Origin: JAVBOW01 sp031549495
GTDB taxonomy: Bacteria; Bacteroidota; Bacteroidia; Bacteroidales; Rikenellaceae
NCBI GenBank assembly: GCA_031549495.1
Contig: JAVBPS010000009.1
Location: forward strand, 1-64,000
Reading direction: 5' to 3'
DNA: 64,000 nucleotides
In this document: in pieces, positions 24,521-32,290 of the stretch
Layout of the letters: each line of letters opens with the position of its first letter
Position numbering within the stretch: the first letter of the stretch is position 1
Made by a program: the position numbers and the translations under genes
Notes under the pieces: generated by a model
The model's input: only the letters and a program-made list of their open reading frames with translations
The model's database searches: none
What the model was told of the DNA's origin: nothing

Positions 24521-26047
24521 ATGAAAAACGTAAGAGTCCGTTTCGCCCCCAGCCCCACCGGCCCGCTGCACATCGGCGGTGTCCGCACGGCCCTCTATAA
24601 CTACCTGTTCGCCCGCCGCCACGGGGGCACGATGATCCTGCGCGTCGAGGACACCGATTCGCAGCGCTTCGTCCCCGGCGCCGAAGAGTACATCAACGAA
24701 GCCCTGGCCTGGAGCGGCATCCGGATCGACGAGGGCGTCGTCGAAGGCGGCCCCCACGCCCCCTACCGCCAGAGCCAGCGTCGCGAGATCTACCTGCAAT
24801 ACGCCCTGCAACTGGTCGAGGAGGGCAACGCCTACTACGCTTTCGACACGACCGAGGCATTGGACGCCCTGCGCGCCGAAGCCGAAGCGAAAGGCGAGGC
24901 CTTCGCCTATAACCACGCCGTGCGCGGCCGCCTGGCCACCTCGCTGGCGATGGATCCTGCCGAGGTCGCTGCCCGTTTGGAGCGCGGCGACCAATGGGTG
25001 ATCCGCTTCTGCATGCCCGCCGACGAGGAGGTGGTGATGCAGGATTTGATCCGCGGCGAGGTGCGTGTGAACACCTCCACGCTGGACGATAAAGTGCTTT
25101 ATAAGTCGGCCGACGGCCTGCCCACGTACCACCTGGCGAACATCGTCGACGACCACCTGATGGAGATATCGCACGTGATCCGCGGCGAAGAATGGCTCCC
25201 CTCGCTGCCGTTGCACTACCTTTTATACCGCGCTTTCGGTTGGGCCGACACGCAGCCCGAATTCGCCCACCTGCCGTTGCTGCTCAAGCCCGGCGGGGGC
25301 GGCAAACTCTCCAAACGCGATGGCGACAAGATGGGTTTTCCCGTCTTCCCGTTGCGCTGGGAAGCCCCGGGCGGCGAAGTGTCGCGCGGCTACCGCGAGG
25401 ACGGCTATTTCCCCGACGCGTTCGTCAACATGCTCGCCCTGCTGGGCTGGAATCCCGGCACGGAGCAGGAGATCTTCACGATGGACGAGCTGATCGCCCA
25501 ATTTTCGCTCGACCGCGTGGGCAAGTCCGGCGCGCGTTTCGATCCCGAGAAAGCCCGCTGGTTCAACGCCGAGTACCTGAAAATGAAGACGGACGAGGAA
25601 TTGGGCGCTCTTTTTCTTCCCGTTTTGCGCGAAAAGGGTGTTGACGCCTGCATCTTCCTGGCCACGAAAGTCGTCGCGCTGGTGCGCGACCGCGCCACGT
25701 TCGTCGGCGATTTCTGGGACCTCTCGTCCTACCTGTTCGAAGCCCCCACGCAGTACGAACCCGGCGCAATCGCCAAATTCTGGAAAGGCGACAACCCCGC
25801 CCGCCTGGCCGAACTGCGCGAAGTGCTCGCCGCGATCGGCGATTTCACGGCCGGGAACATCGACAAGGCGGTCCACGCCTGGATCGAGGAGAAAGCCTAC
25901 CCGATGGGGCAGGTGATGAACACGCTGCGCCTGGCTGTGGTCGGCGCCTCGAAAGGCCCCGGCATGGCCCCCGTCTGCGAACTGCTCGGCAAAGAGAATA
26001 CCCTTGCCCGCATCGACCATGCGCTCAAAACCTTAGGTAATCCTTAA
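24521..26047 (+). CDS. gltX: Glutamate--tRNA ligase
   Basis: Class I synthetase that charges tRNA-Glu. The 508-residue protein begins MKNVRVRFAPSPTGPLHIGG with the HIGH-type motif at 17-20, followed by ILRVEDTDSQRFVPG. The KMSKS-type motif KLSKR is at 262-266. The anticodon-binding helical region occupies the C-terminal third. Length is normal. Its upstream gap is filled by a 40-bp inverted repeat, so the promoter may lie in or before that repeat. The next gene starts 15 nt downstream and may be co-transcribed. Confidence 0.97.
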   Translation: MKNVRVRFAPSPTGPLHIGGVRTALYNYLFARRHGGTMILRVEDTDSQRFVPGAEEYINEALAWSGIRIDEGVVEGGPHAPYRQSQRREIYLQYALQLVEEGNAYYAFDTTEALDALRAEAEAKGEAFAYNHAVRGRLATSLAMDPAEVAARLERGDQWVIRFCMPADEEVVMQDLIRGEVRVNTSTLDDKVLYKSADGLPTYHLANIVDDHLMEISHVIRGEEWLPSLPLHYLLYRAFGWADTQPEFAHLPLLLKPGGGGKLSKRDGDKMGFPVFPLRWEAPGGEVSRGYREDGYFPDAFVNMLALLGWNPGTEQEIFTMDELIAQFSLDRVGKSGARFDPEKARWFNAEYLKMKTDEELGALFLPVLREKGVDACIFLATKVVALVRDRATFVGDFWDLSSYLFEAPTQYEPGAIAKFWKGDNPARLAELREVLAAIGDFTAGNIDKAVHAWIEEKAYPMGQVMNTLRLAVVGASKGPGMAPVCELLGKENTLARIDHALKTLGNP

Positions 26048-26062
26048 CCCAATCCGATAATC

Positions 26063-26467
26063 ATGAAAAAAAATCTACTCCGTTTCGCCACATTCGCATT
26101 TCTGGCCGCCGCTGTGTCGATGACCTCGTGCAGCGCCGATAAACTGACCACCAAGCTCCTCAGTGTACTCGCCGAGCAGACCAACAAGCAGTGCCCCATG
26201 CCGGTGGACGAACTCACCATGCTGGACAGCATGACGGTCGAGGCGCCCCGCACGCTGCACTCTTTCTACACGGTCGGCGTACCCAAGGACAGCCTGAACA
26301 TGGATCTGATGGACACCCAACTGAAGCAGGTGCTGATCACCGCCGCCCAAAACCCGCAGGCCGAAGCGCTGCGTAAGGTAGAAGTGATCTTCGCGCACTC
26401 GTACTACGACATCGACGGGGAGCTGTTCTATGAAACCGAGATCACACCCGATATGTATAACGAGTAG
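26063..26467 (+). CDS. Small putative lipoprotein, unknown
   Basis: A 134-residue protein with a lipoprotein signal (MKKNLLRFATF.. and Cys23 in SMTSCSAD). The mature part is short, mixed alpha/beta, with paired Cys45 in NKQCPMPVDEL and an acidic C-terminus. No family recognised, though the QCPMP and LRKVEVIFAHSYYDIDG segments look conserved-type. It follows gltX by 15 nt and ends in a strong hairpin terminator, so the two likely share a transcript. Confidence 0.72.
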   Translation: MKKNLLRFATFAFLAAAVSMTSCSADKLTTKLLSVLAEQTNKQCPMPVDELTMLDSMTVEAPRTLHSFYTVGVPKDSLNMDLMDTQLKQVLITAAQNPQAEALRKVEVIFAHSYYDIDGELFYETEITPDMYNE

Positions 26468-26488
26468 TTTACACCCGAATACCTGATC

Positions 26489-26524
26489 GACGACGGGCAA
26501 CCTTATCGAAGGTTGCCCGTCGTC
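26489..26524 (+). terminator. Intrinsic-type hairpin after the small lipoprotein gene
   Basis: A perfect 16-bp stem (26489-26504 with 26509-26524) with loop ATCG, followed by ATTTAT. It lies 21 nt after the stop. Confidence 0.75.
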
Positions 26525-26689
26525 ATTTATCCATTTCCTGCGGAATGATCTTCGACTGCCATAAAATTCTGAAAATAAGTGTTTTTCTTGCGATAATATT
26601 TGCAAGAAAGAGGAATAATGCTTAATTTAGGTGAACGGAATTTTCCGGGACCCTCTTAATTGATTTATTAACCATTTAATTTATTGATT

Positions 26690-27639
26690 ATGAAGAATTT
26701 GATCTATGCTGTCGTGCTGTGTGCCGGGATTGTGGGACTTTCGTTGTCCTGCACCCGGGAAAATCCCTCCCTCCCTCCCTCCCTCCCTCTGCTGAGAGCG
26801 ATGCCTTTGCCCTGTTGAAAGAACAGGTCGGCAACTACAATGCTTCCTTTTTTCAGGCACATCAAATCGCCCAAACACGTGCCCCCAGTAGATTCTCAAG
26901 AATCCTTATGGCTGATGCGAAAGGAATCGTGGACGCAGGGGCTGCCGGTGGTTGGTGGAAGATAGCTATAGGTTTTGCTTATTCTGTGGCCGCTATCTTT
27001 TATAAAAAGGATGAGCCCGGCAGGCCTACCCTACATTGGACGACCATGATGGATATAGATAAGAGTGCGACTCTCGATTCCGCGCTCTTTGCGGGCGATC
27101 ATTTTCGTCTGTCCGAATTGGACTTGTCCGCAGGACGGATGCATAATCAAATGGTCGTTGAGCTTGTGCAGGCTGACTCGAATCTGTTTTCCCGTTCGTT
27201 CGATATGGTTGGACGCAGAATAAAAGAGAAAGCCATCCATTTCACGCCGGTATTGATGTCCGGAGGTTGGCATGACCCTACCAATCCTGCCGATCCGCCC
27301 CTGTTCCCTCCGACACTTCCTCCGGGTGCCATAGATGTATCAGCGATTGTGTTTGATAGCCGGATCCTTTTTTTAGAGTCCGCCTTGAACGACACTCTTG
27401 AAATCGCATATCTGCCAGAGATTCGTCATCCTTTCCGCAGTGATGAATTTGCAATAATATCCTCCTTTTGCGAAGGAGTAAGCCTGCTCGAGAATATTGA
27501 CGATGTAATCGCCTATACGAATGGCTTTATCGGGTTGTTGGAAGAATCGGATTTGCAGGCCGAAACCATTTCTTCGATAAAAACAGCTATTGGCGTGGCT
27601 CTTTATAGTAAATATTTATGGGTGGACGACGGCGAATAG
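26690..27639 (+). CDS. Putative phase-variable lipoprotein, out of frame in this sequence
   Basis: ATG at 26690 encodes a clear lipoprotein signal (MKNLIYAVVLCAG..GLSLSCTREN), but that frame stops at 26816-26818. A long open frame one register away runs to 27639 and encodes the body (AESDAFALLKEQVGNYNASF onward, about 280 residues). The switch point is a (TCCC)6 tract at 26764-26787. Arithmetic shows that seven units, or four, would join signal and body into one frame. The only start for the body frame alone is GTG at 26719, which gives no signal peptide. The body has one hydrophobic stretch (KIAIGFAYSVAAIFY) and a proline-rich segment (PLFPPTLPPGAIDV); no family recognised. Either a phase-OFF state or a pseudogene/assembly error. 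Confidence 0.75.
26764..26787 (+). repeat. (TCCC)6 tetranucleotide tract inside the lipoprotein gene
   Basis: Six perfect TCCC units, then TCTG. Tetranucleotide tracts inside a 5' coding region are classical sites of slipped-strand mispairing; each unit gained or lost shifts the frame by one. Confidence 0.92.
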
Positions 27640-27674
27640 TCGGTGTGCATCGAATTCCGAAAAATTATAGAAAT

Positions 27675-28193
27675 ATGAAAAAATTTTTGACCACATTAGT
27701 CGCGGCAGCCTGCATGGTTTTTGCCGCCAGCGCCCAGGAGAAGGGTCTGACCTCGAACCAGGAAGCCCGGATCGGGATTACCGACCTAAGTAAGGATATT
27801 CATTACATGCCTGTGAATTTTACGACTGGCCTGGGGTATAATTTCAACCGCACCCTTTCGCTCGGGCTTGTCGTGGATCTGTCCATGCTGGCGTATGAGA
27901 AGAACGATGTCCGCGATTACGGAACCAATGCTTCCCTCGGCGCGGCATTCGGGGTGAACGTGGTGCGCGGGGCCGAAAGATACCTGGAACTCGTGGGTGA
28001 AGCGGGAACTACCCTGGGGGGTAATTGGACATTCTCTTATTATGATGTGGGCCTGCGTTGGCACGATAGTTTTAAAAAAGGCTGGCATCCTTACACGGCG
28101 TGCGGTGTGCGCTATTATAATTCCTATACGAGCAAATTCGACAGCAGTTGGTCGATGTATATCGGCTTCGGCTTTAAACTCAATAAGAATTAA
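27675..28193 (+). CDS. Small outer-membrane beta-barrel protein
   Basis: A 172-residue protein with a signal peptide (MKKFLTTLVAAACMVFAASAQ) and about eight alternating strands such as FTTGLGYNFNRTLSLGLVV and SWSMYIGFGFKLNKN, i.e. the size and pattern of an OmpX/OmpW-like barrel. Function unknown. The start at 27675 gives the signal peptide; the frame is open further upstream into the previous gene. It lies 36 nt after the putative phase-variable lipoprotein gene and ends at a shared terminator, so the two may form an operon and a surface pair. Confidence 0.8.
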   Translation: MKKFLTTLVAAACMVFAASAQEKGLTSNQEARIGITDLSKDIHYMPVNFTTGLGYNFNRTLSLGLVVDLSMLAYEKNDVRDYGTNASLGAAFGVNVVRGAERYLELVGEAGTTLGGNWTFSYYDVGLRWHDSFKKGWHPYTACGVRYYNSYTSKFDSSWSMYIGFGFKLNKN

Positions 28194-28215
28194 ACTGCCG
28201 GTGAATTGAAAGAAA

Positions 28216-28245
28216 AACGCGGGCGATCATCCGATCGCCCGCGTT
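28216..28245. terminator. Terminator between convergent genes (barrel gene and der)
   Basis: A perfect 13-bp stem (28216-28228 with 28233-28245), loop ATCC, preceded by an A run, so it can serve der on the minus strand as well as the barrel gene. Confidence 0.75.
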
Positions 28246-28247
28246 CG

Positions 28248-29549
28248 TTATTTCTGCCGGAAAAATATCTGCAACGGCACCCCCTCGAAATCCCAGTGCG
28301 CGCGCATCTTGTTCTCCAGAAAGCGCAGGTAAGGTTCGCGGATATACTGCGGCAGGTTGGCGAAAAAGGCGAACGTCGGGGTGGGCGAGGGGAGCTGCTG
28401 CGCATACTTGATGCGGATGTATTTCCCCTTGATGGCGGGCGGCGGGGTGGCCTCGATGATGGGCAGCATGTAGTCGTTGAACTCCGAGGTCGGGATGCGG
28501 CGGCGGCGCGACTCATTGACCCGCACGGCCGTCTGCAGCACCTCCAGGATGCGCTGCTTCTCGGGCACCGAGGTGAAGATGATCGGCACGTCGCTGAACG
28601 GGGCGAGCTTCGATTTCAAAAACTCGCGCCACTCCTTCATCGTGTTGGTCTCTTTCTTCACCAGGTCCCACTTGTTGACCACGATCACGCAACCCTTTTT
28701 GTTGCGCACGATCAGGCTGAAAATATTCATGTCCTGCGACTCGATCCCCTGCTGCGCGTCGAGCATCAGGATGCAGACGTCCGAGCCCTCGATGGCGCGG
28801 ATGGAGCGCATCACGGAGTAGAATTCCAGGTCCTCGGTCACCTTGCCTTTCTTGCGCAGCCCGGCGGTGTCGACCAGGTAGAAATCCATGCCGAATTTGT
28901 TGTAGCGGCTGTTGATCGAGTCGCGCGTGGTGCCCGCGATGGGGGTGACGATGTTGCGCTCCTCGCCCAGCAGGGCGTTGGTGAGCGACGATTTGCCCAC
29001 GTTGGGACGGCCGACCACGGTGATGCGCGGCAACTCTTCCTCCTCGCGGTCGGGATCGGCGGGCAGGGCCGCGATGATGGCGTCCATCATTTCGCCGGTA
29101 CCGCTGCCGCTCACGGCGCTCACGCAGATCGGGTCGCCCAGGCCGAAGGAGTAGAACTCGTGCGAGCCGTAGATCTGGTCGTTGTTATCGACCTTGTTGA
29201 CCACCAGCAGCACTTTTTTCTTGCTGCGGCGCAGGATCTCCGCCACCGCCGCGTCGAGATCGGTGATGCCGGTCGACACTTCGACCAGGAAGATGATCAC
29301 GTCCGCCTCGTCGATGGCCAGGTGGACCTGCTTGCGGATCTCCTCCTCGAACACGTCGTCGCTGCCGGTGACGTAACCGCCGGTGTCGATCACCGAAAAT
29401 TCGCGCCCGCCCCAGTCGCTGCGGCCGTAATGGCGGTCACGCGTGGTGCCGGCCGTGCCGTCGACGATGGCTTTGCGCTGGCCGACCAGGCGGTTGAAAA
29501 GTGTGCTTTTGCCGACGTTCGGACGGCCTACTATTGCAACGAGTCCCAT
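28248..29549 (-). CDS. der: Ribosome biogenesis GTPase Der (EngA)
   Basis: Essential tandem GTPase that helps mature the 50S subunit. The 433-residue protein starts MGLVAIVGRPNVGKSTLFNR (G1 at 8-15). It has a second G domain with VVGRPNVGKSSLTNAL, DTAGLRKKGKV (G3) and VVNKWDL (G4), and a C-terminal KH-like domain (for example YIRIKYAQQLPSPTPTF). The start is set at 29549 because GTPase motifs begin there; the 39 upstream codons fall in the family B repeat region. A minus-strand -7 element (29712-29705) lies about 155 nt upstream. Confidence 0.95.
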   Translation of the reverse strand: MGLVAIVGRPNVGKSTLFNRLVGQRKAIVDGTAGTTRDRHYGRSDWGGREFSVIDTGGYVTGSDDVFEEEIRKQVHLAIDEADVIIFLVEVSTGITDLDAAVAEILRRSKKKVLLVVNKVDNNDQIYGSHEFYSFGLGDPICVSAVSGSGTGEMMDAIIAALPADPDREEEELPRITVVGRPNVGKSSLTNALLGEERNIVTPIAGTTRDSINSRYNKFGMDFYLVDTAGLRKKGKVTEDLEFYSVMRSIRAIEGSDVCILMLDAQQGIESQDMNIFSLIVRNKKGCVIVVNKWDLVKKETNTMKEWREFLKSKLAPFSDVPIIFTSVPEKQRILEVLQTAVRVNESRRRRIPTSEFNDYMLPIIEATPPPAIKGKYIRIKYAQQLPSPTPTFAFFANLPQYIREPYLRFLENKMRAHWDFEGVPLQIFFRQK

Positions 29550-29582
29550 TTCTGTATTTTTATTTCGGTAGCGTATAACAAC

Positions 29583-29667
29583 ATTGTCCGGCTCTGTAGG
29601 GGCACCCCTTGCGGGTGCCCAATCATGATGGGCACCCGCAAGGGGTGCCCCTACGGGCCCGGACAAT
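29583..29667. repeat. Palindromic repeat family B, copy 2, with extended ends
   Basis: Core 29596-29654 is nearly identical to 14105-14169 (GTAGGGGCACCCCTTGCGGG and complement). Outer ATTGTCCG/CGGACAAT arms extend the element to 29583-29667. A partial third copy (CCCCTACG..CGGACAAT) is at 30378-30399. Confidence 0.75.
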
Positions 29668-29704
29668 GCACGGCAAAAATTCCGTTTAACTGCCGATTCC
29701 GGCG

Positions 29705-29732
29705 CAAAGATAGTCGTTTTTTGCTAAATTTG
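29705..29732. promoter_or_regulatory. Divergent -7 elements between der and the SLOG-like gene
   Basis: Minus strand TATCTTTG (29712-29705) faces der; plus strand TAAATTTG (29725-29732) faces the SLOG-like gene and ends only 6 nt before its ATG. Clear -33 boxes are not visible. Confidence 0.5.
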
Positions 29733-29738
29733 CCCCCT

Positions 29739-30263
29739 ATGACCCAGACCGACCCGACCGAACGATCACGCACCGCCGCATTTTCCGGCCACCGGAGCTA
29801 TAAAATGCGGGGCGGCGACCCCGCGGATACCGCCTCGCGACTGCGCGAGACCCTTGTGAATCTTATCTCGGAAGGGTACGACACATTCCTGTGCGGCATG
29901 GCCGAAGGCTTCGACCTGATGGCTGCCGGGGAGGTGCTGCGGCTGCGCGAAGAGTTCCCGGGAGTGCGCCTGGTGGCCGTCGTGCCGTTCCGCGGGCAGG
30001 CCGAACGTTTCCCGATGGCCGTCACCGCGGAATACCGCCGCGTGCTCTCGCTGGCCGACTGCGTCGAGGTGCTGGCCGAAAATTATGACCCCCGCTGCTA
30101 CCACCGCCGCAACGACTACCTGCTCACGAACGCCTCGTGCATGGTCTTCTTCTACAATGGCTCGCCCGGCGGCACGCATTACTGCTGGCAGCAGGCCGCC
30201 CGGCGGGGGTTAAGGGTGGTTAACCTCTGCCCCGGCGCCGCTTCTCCCGGCACGTTATTCTGA
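29739..30263 (+). CDS. SLOG/DUF1273-like nucleotide-binding protein
   Basis: A 174-residue cytoplasmic protein with a Rossmann-like SLOG fold pattern: AAFSGHRSYKMRGG at the N-terminus, FLCGMAEGFDLMAAGEVL in the position of the ligand-binding GMA-type loop, VRLVAVVPFRGQAERF, and NASCMVFFYNGSPGGTHYCW near the C-terminus. DUF1273/YpsA-type proteins are members of this superfamily, implicated in nucleotide-derivative sensing; exact ligand and role are unknown. The start at 29739 follows from the N-terminal motif; the same frame is open far upstream but that is the antisense of der. A -7 element 6 nt before the ATG suggests a leaderless or nearly leaderless mRNA. Confidence 0.8.
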   Translation: MTQTDPTERSRTAAFSGHRSYKMRGGDPADTASRLRETLVNLISEGYDTFLCGMAEGFDLMAAGEVLRLREEFPGVRLVAVVPFRGQAERFPMAVTAEYRRVLSLADCVEVLAENYDPRCYHRRNDYLLTNASCMVFFYNGSPGGTHYCWQQAARRGLRVVNLCPGAASPGTLF

Positions 30264-30277
30264 AAATGGTTGTTCGG

Positions 30278-30399
30278 CGGCATTTGTAATGCCGTCGATG
30301 AGCGTAAGCGAATTTAAATTCGCGGGACAGGACAAGCGGCATTACAAATGCCGCTTAACCACGGCAATCATGAGGGTTACCCCTACGATTCCGGACAAT
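30278..30399. repeat. Family C repeat copy 2 plus partial family B element
   Basis: Three small palindromes: 30278-30294, the perfect 16-bp GCGAATTTAAATTCGC (30308-30323), and 30336-30354 (GCGGCATT/AATGCCGC followed by TTAAC, shared with 2012-2030). Then a family B right-end remnant at 30378-30399. It fills the gap between convergent genes. Confidence 0.6.
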
Positions 30400-30413
30400 G
30401 GGGAATAGCTAAT

Positions 30414-30803
30414 TTATTCCTTCCCCGCGATGATCTCGTCGCACTTCGCCATGTCCGTGGGCCGGATCACCACGCTGGCCGTCTCACCGCGCGAAAAAGC
30501 GTACATATACTCGATGAACACCTCCTGCCCGGCCAACCGCTCCAGCAGTTTCGACAGGCTGCCCGCCACATTGGGCACCTCGATGCAGATCACATCCGTC
30601 AGCTTGACCGCGAAATGGTTCGCGCGTAGCGCCTCGACCGCCCGATCGACGTCCGAGACGATCACGCGCATGATGCCGAAATCCATGTTCTCGGCGATGC
30701 TGAACGCCGTCATGTTGACCCCTGCCGCGGCGATCACCCGCACCACGTCGTTGATGCGCCCGGTCTTGTTCTCTAAGAATACGGATAATTGTTTGACAAT
30801 CAT
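30414..30803 (-). CDS. Tandem ACT-domain protein
   Basis: A 129-residue protein made of two ACT domains: MIVKQLSVFLENKTGRINDVVRVIAAAGVNM.. and VICIEVPNVAGSLSKLLERLAG... ACT pairs bind amino acids and usually control a neighbouring enzyme. It is the last gene of the aromatic cluster, starting 2 nt after the paaK stop, so it is almost certainly co-translated with it. The likely role is sensing an aromatic amino acid to regulate arylacetate/indolepyruvate metabolism; this is inference from context. The same pair is common in Bacteroidales and Clostridia genomes. Confidence 0.88.
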   Translation of the reverse strand: MIVKQLSVFLENKTGRINDVVRVIAAAGVNMTAFSIAENMDFGIMRVIVSDVDRAVEALRANHFAVKLTDVICIEVPNVAGSLSKLLERLAGQEVFIEYMYAFSRGETASVVIRPTDMAKCDEIIAGKE

Positions 30804-30805
30804 GG

Positions 30806-32107
30806 CTACTCTATTTTACGGTTGTCTATCACGCGTTTGGCTTTGCCCTCGCTGCGCTCCAGCGTGCGCGGCTCCACGAGGCGGATGCTGGCGCTCACGC
30901 CGATCACCTCGCGCAGGCGGTGCGACACTTTCTTTTTCAGTTCGATCATGCGGTTGATCTCGTCCGAGTAGAACTCCTCGCGCACCTCGATCAGCACTTT
31001 CAGCGTATCCAGGTTGTGCTCCCGATCGACGATCAGCAGGTAATGCGGCTCGAATTCCTCCATTTCCAGGATCACGCTCTCGACCTGCGAGGGGAAGATG
31101 TTGACCCCGCGGATGATGAGCATGTCGTCCGAACGGCCCATGATGCGGCTCATGCGCACGTTGGTCCGCCCGCAGGCGCAGATCTCATCGGTGAGTGAGC
31201 AGAGGTCCTTGGTGCGGTAGCGCAGCAGCGGCAGCCCCTCTTTGGTGATGGTCGTGAAGACCAGCTCGCCCTGCTCTCCGTAGGGCAGCGGTTGCAGCGT
31301 GTCGGGGTCGATGATCTCGGGGAAGAAATGGTCCTCGATGATGTGCGAGCCGCATTGGCATTCGCATTCGTGCGACACGCCGGGGCCCATGATCTCGCTC
31401 AGCCCGTAGATGTTGTAGGCTTTGACTCCCAGCGCATTCTCGATCTGCACGCGCATGCTTTCCGTCCACGGCTCGGCCCCGAAGATACCGATGCGCAGGG
31501 CGAATTCCTCGCGCGGAATGCCGCTCGCGGCGATCGCCTCGGCCAGGTAGAGCGCGTAGGAGGGGGTGCAGGCGATGGCCGTCGGGCCGAAATCGTGCAG
31601 CAGTTGGATCTGCTTGGCCGTGTTGCCGCTCGACACGGGGATCACCGTGCCGCCCAGGTGTTCCACGCCGTAATGCAGCCCCAGGCCGCCTGTGAACAGG
31701 CCATAGCCGTAGGCGATATGGAAAATATCGTGGCGCGTGGCCCCGTAAGCCGTCAGGCAGCGCGAGATGCTTTCGGACCATACGCCGAGATCGCGCCGCG
31801 TGTACCCCACGACCGTGGGCCGTCCCGTGGTACCCGACGAGGCGTGTAGCCGGATGATCTCCGACATCGGCACGGCGAAAAGGCCGTAGGGGTAGTTGTC
31901 CCGCAGGTCCTGTTTAGTCGTAAACGGCAATTTTACGATGTCGTCTATGGTGTGTATATCGGCGGGAGTGATGCCCATTTGCTGCATGCGTTCGCGGTAG
32001 AAAGGGGTGTTGTGGTAGACCCTTTCCACGGTTTCCCGCAATCTTTCGCCCTGCAGTTCGCGCATCTGTTCGCGCGGCATGCACTCCATCGGTTTGTTCC
32101 AGATCAT
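30806..32107 (-). CDS. paaK: Phenylacetate--CoA ligase
   Basis: Adenylate-forming enzyme converting (aryl)acetate, ATP and CoA to arylacetyl-CoA. The 433-residue protein carries the AMP-binding signature HASSGTTGRPTVVGYT (88-103), YNIYGLSEIMGPGV, TKDLCSLTDEICACGRTNVRM and the C-terminal MIIRGVNIFPSQVE segment. Size fits PaaK. In this cluster it can run with IorAB: arylpyruvate to arylacetyl-CoA by IorAB and CoA release with ATP formation by PaaK, or the reverse direction for reductive synthesis of aromatic amino acids. A minus-strand -7 element (32138-32131) lies 24 nt upstream, so paaK-ACT may also be transcribed alone. Confidence 0.95.
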   Translation of the reverse strand: MIWNKPMECMPREQMRELQGERLRETVERVYHNTPFYRERMQQMGITPADIHTIDDIVKLPFTTKQDLRDNYPYGLFAVPMSEIIRLHASSGTTGRPTVVGYTRRDLGVWSESISRCLTAYGATRHDIFHIAYGYGLFTGGLGLHYGVEHLGGTVIPVSSGNTAKQIQLLHDFGPTAIACTPSYALYLAEAIAASGIPREEFALRIGIFGAEPWTESMRVQIENALGVKAYNIYGLSEIMGPGVSHECECQCGSHIIEDHFFPEIIDPDTLQPLPYGEQGELVFTTITKEGLPLLRYRTKDLCSLTDEICACGRTNVRMSRIMGRSDDMLIIRGVNIFPSQVESVILEMEEFEPHYLLIVDREHNLDTLKVLIEVREEFYSDEINRMIELKKKVSHRLREVIGVSASIRLVEPRTLERSEGKAKRVIDNRKIE

Positions 32108-32130
32108 AGTTTTATTCGATATTCAAAATA

Positions 32131-32138
32131 CAAAGATA
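32131..32138 (-). promoter_or_regulatory. -7 element upstream of paaK
   Basis: TATCTTTG on the minus strand, 24 nt before the paaK start; no clear -33 TTTG at the usual distance. Confidence 0.45.
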
Positions 32139-32184
32139 TAATAAACGTCATGAACGTATCTGAGGGATCTCCCCTTTTATTTTT

Positions 32185-32270
32185 TGTCATTCTGAACGAA
32201 GTGAAGAATCTTGGTCGGACTGTGTTCAGACCAATTCAGACCAAGATTCTTCACTTCGTTCAGAATGACA
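32185..32270. repeat. Palindromic repeat family A, short form, copy 5
   Basis: An 86-nt palindrome with arms TGTCATTCTGAACGAAGTGA.. and its complement, in the gap between the aminotransferase stop and the paaK promoter. Nearly identical to 21504-21588. Confidence 0.82.
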
Positions 32271-32290
32271 AAAAGGCATAATTTCGTTTT

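Noticed and set aside
26719..27639. Independent gene starting at GTG 26719
   Set aside because: That start lies within the signal-peptide coding region of another frame and gives no signal peptide; the split across the TCCC tract explains both frames better.
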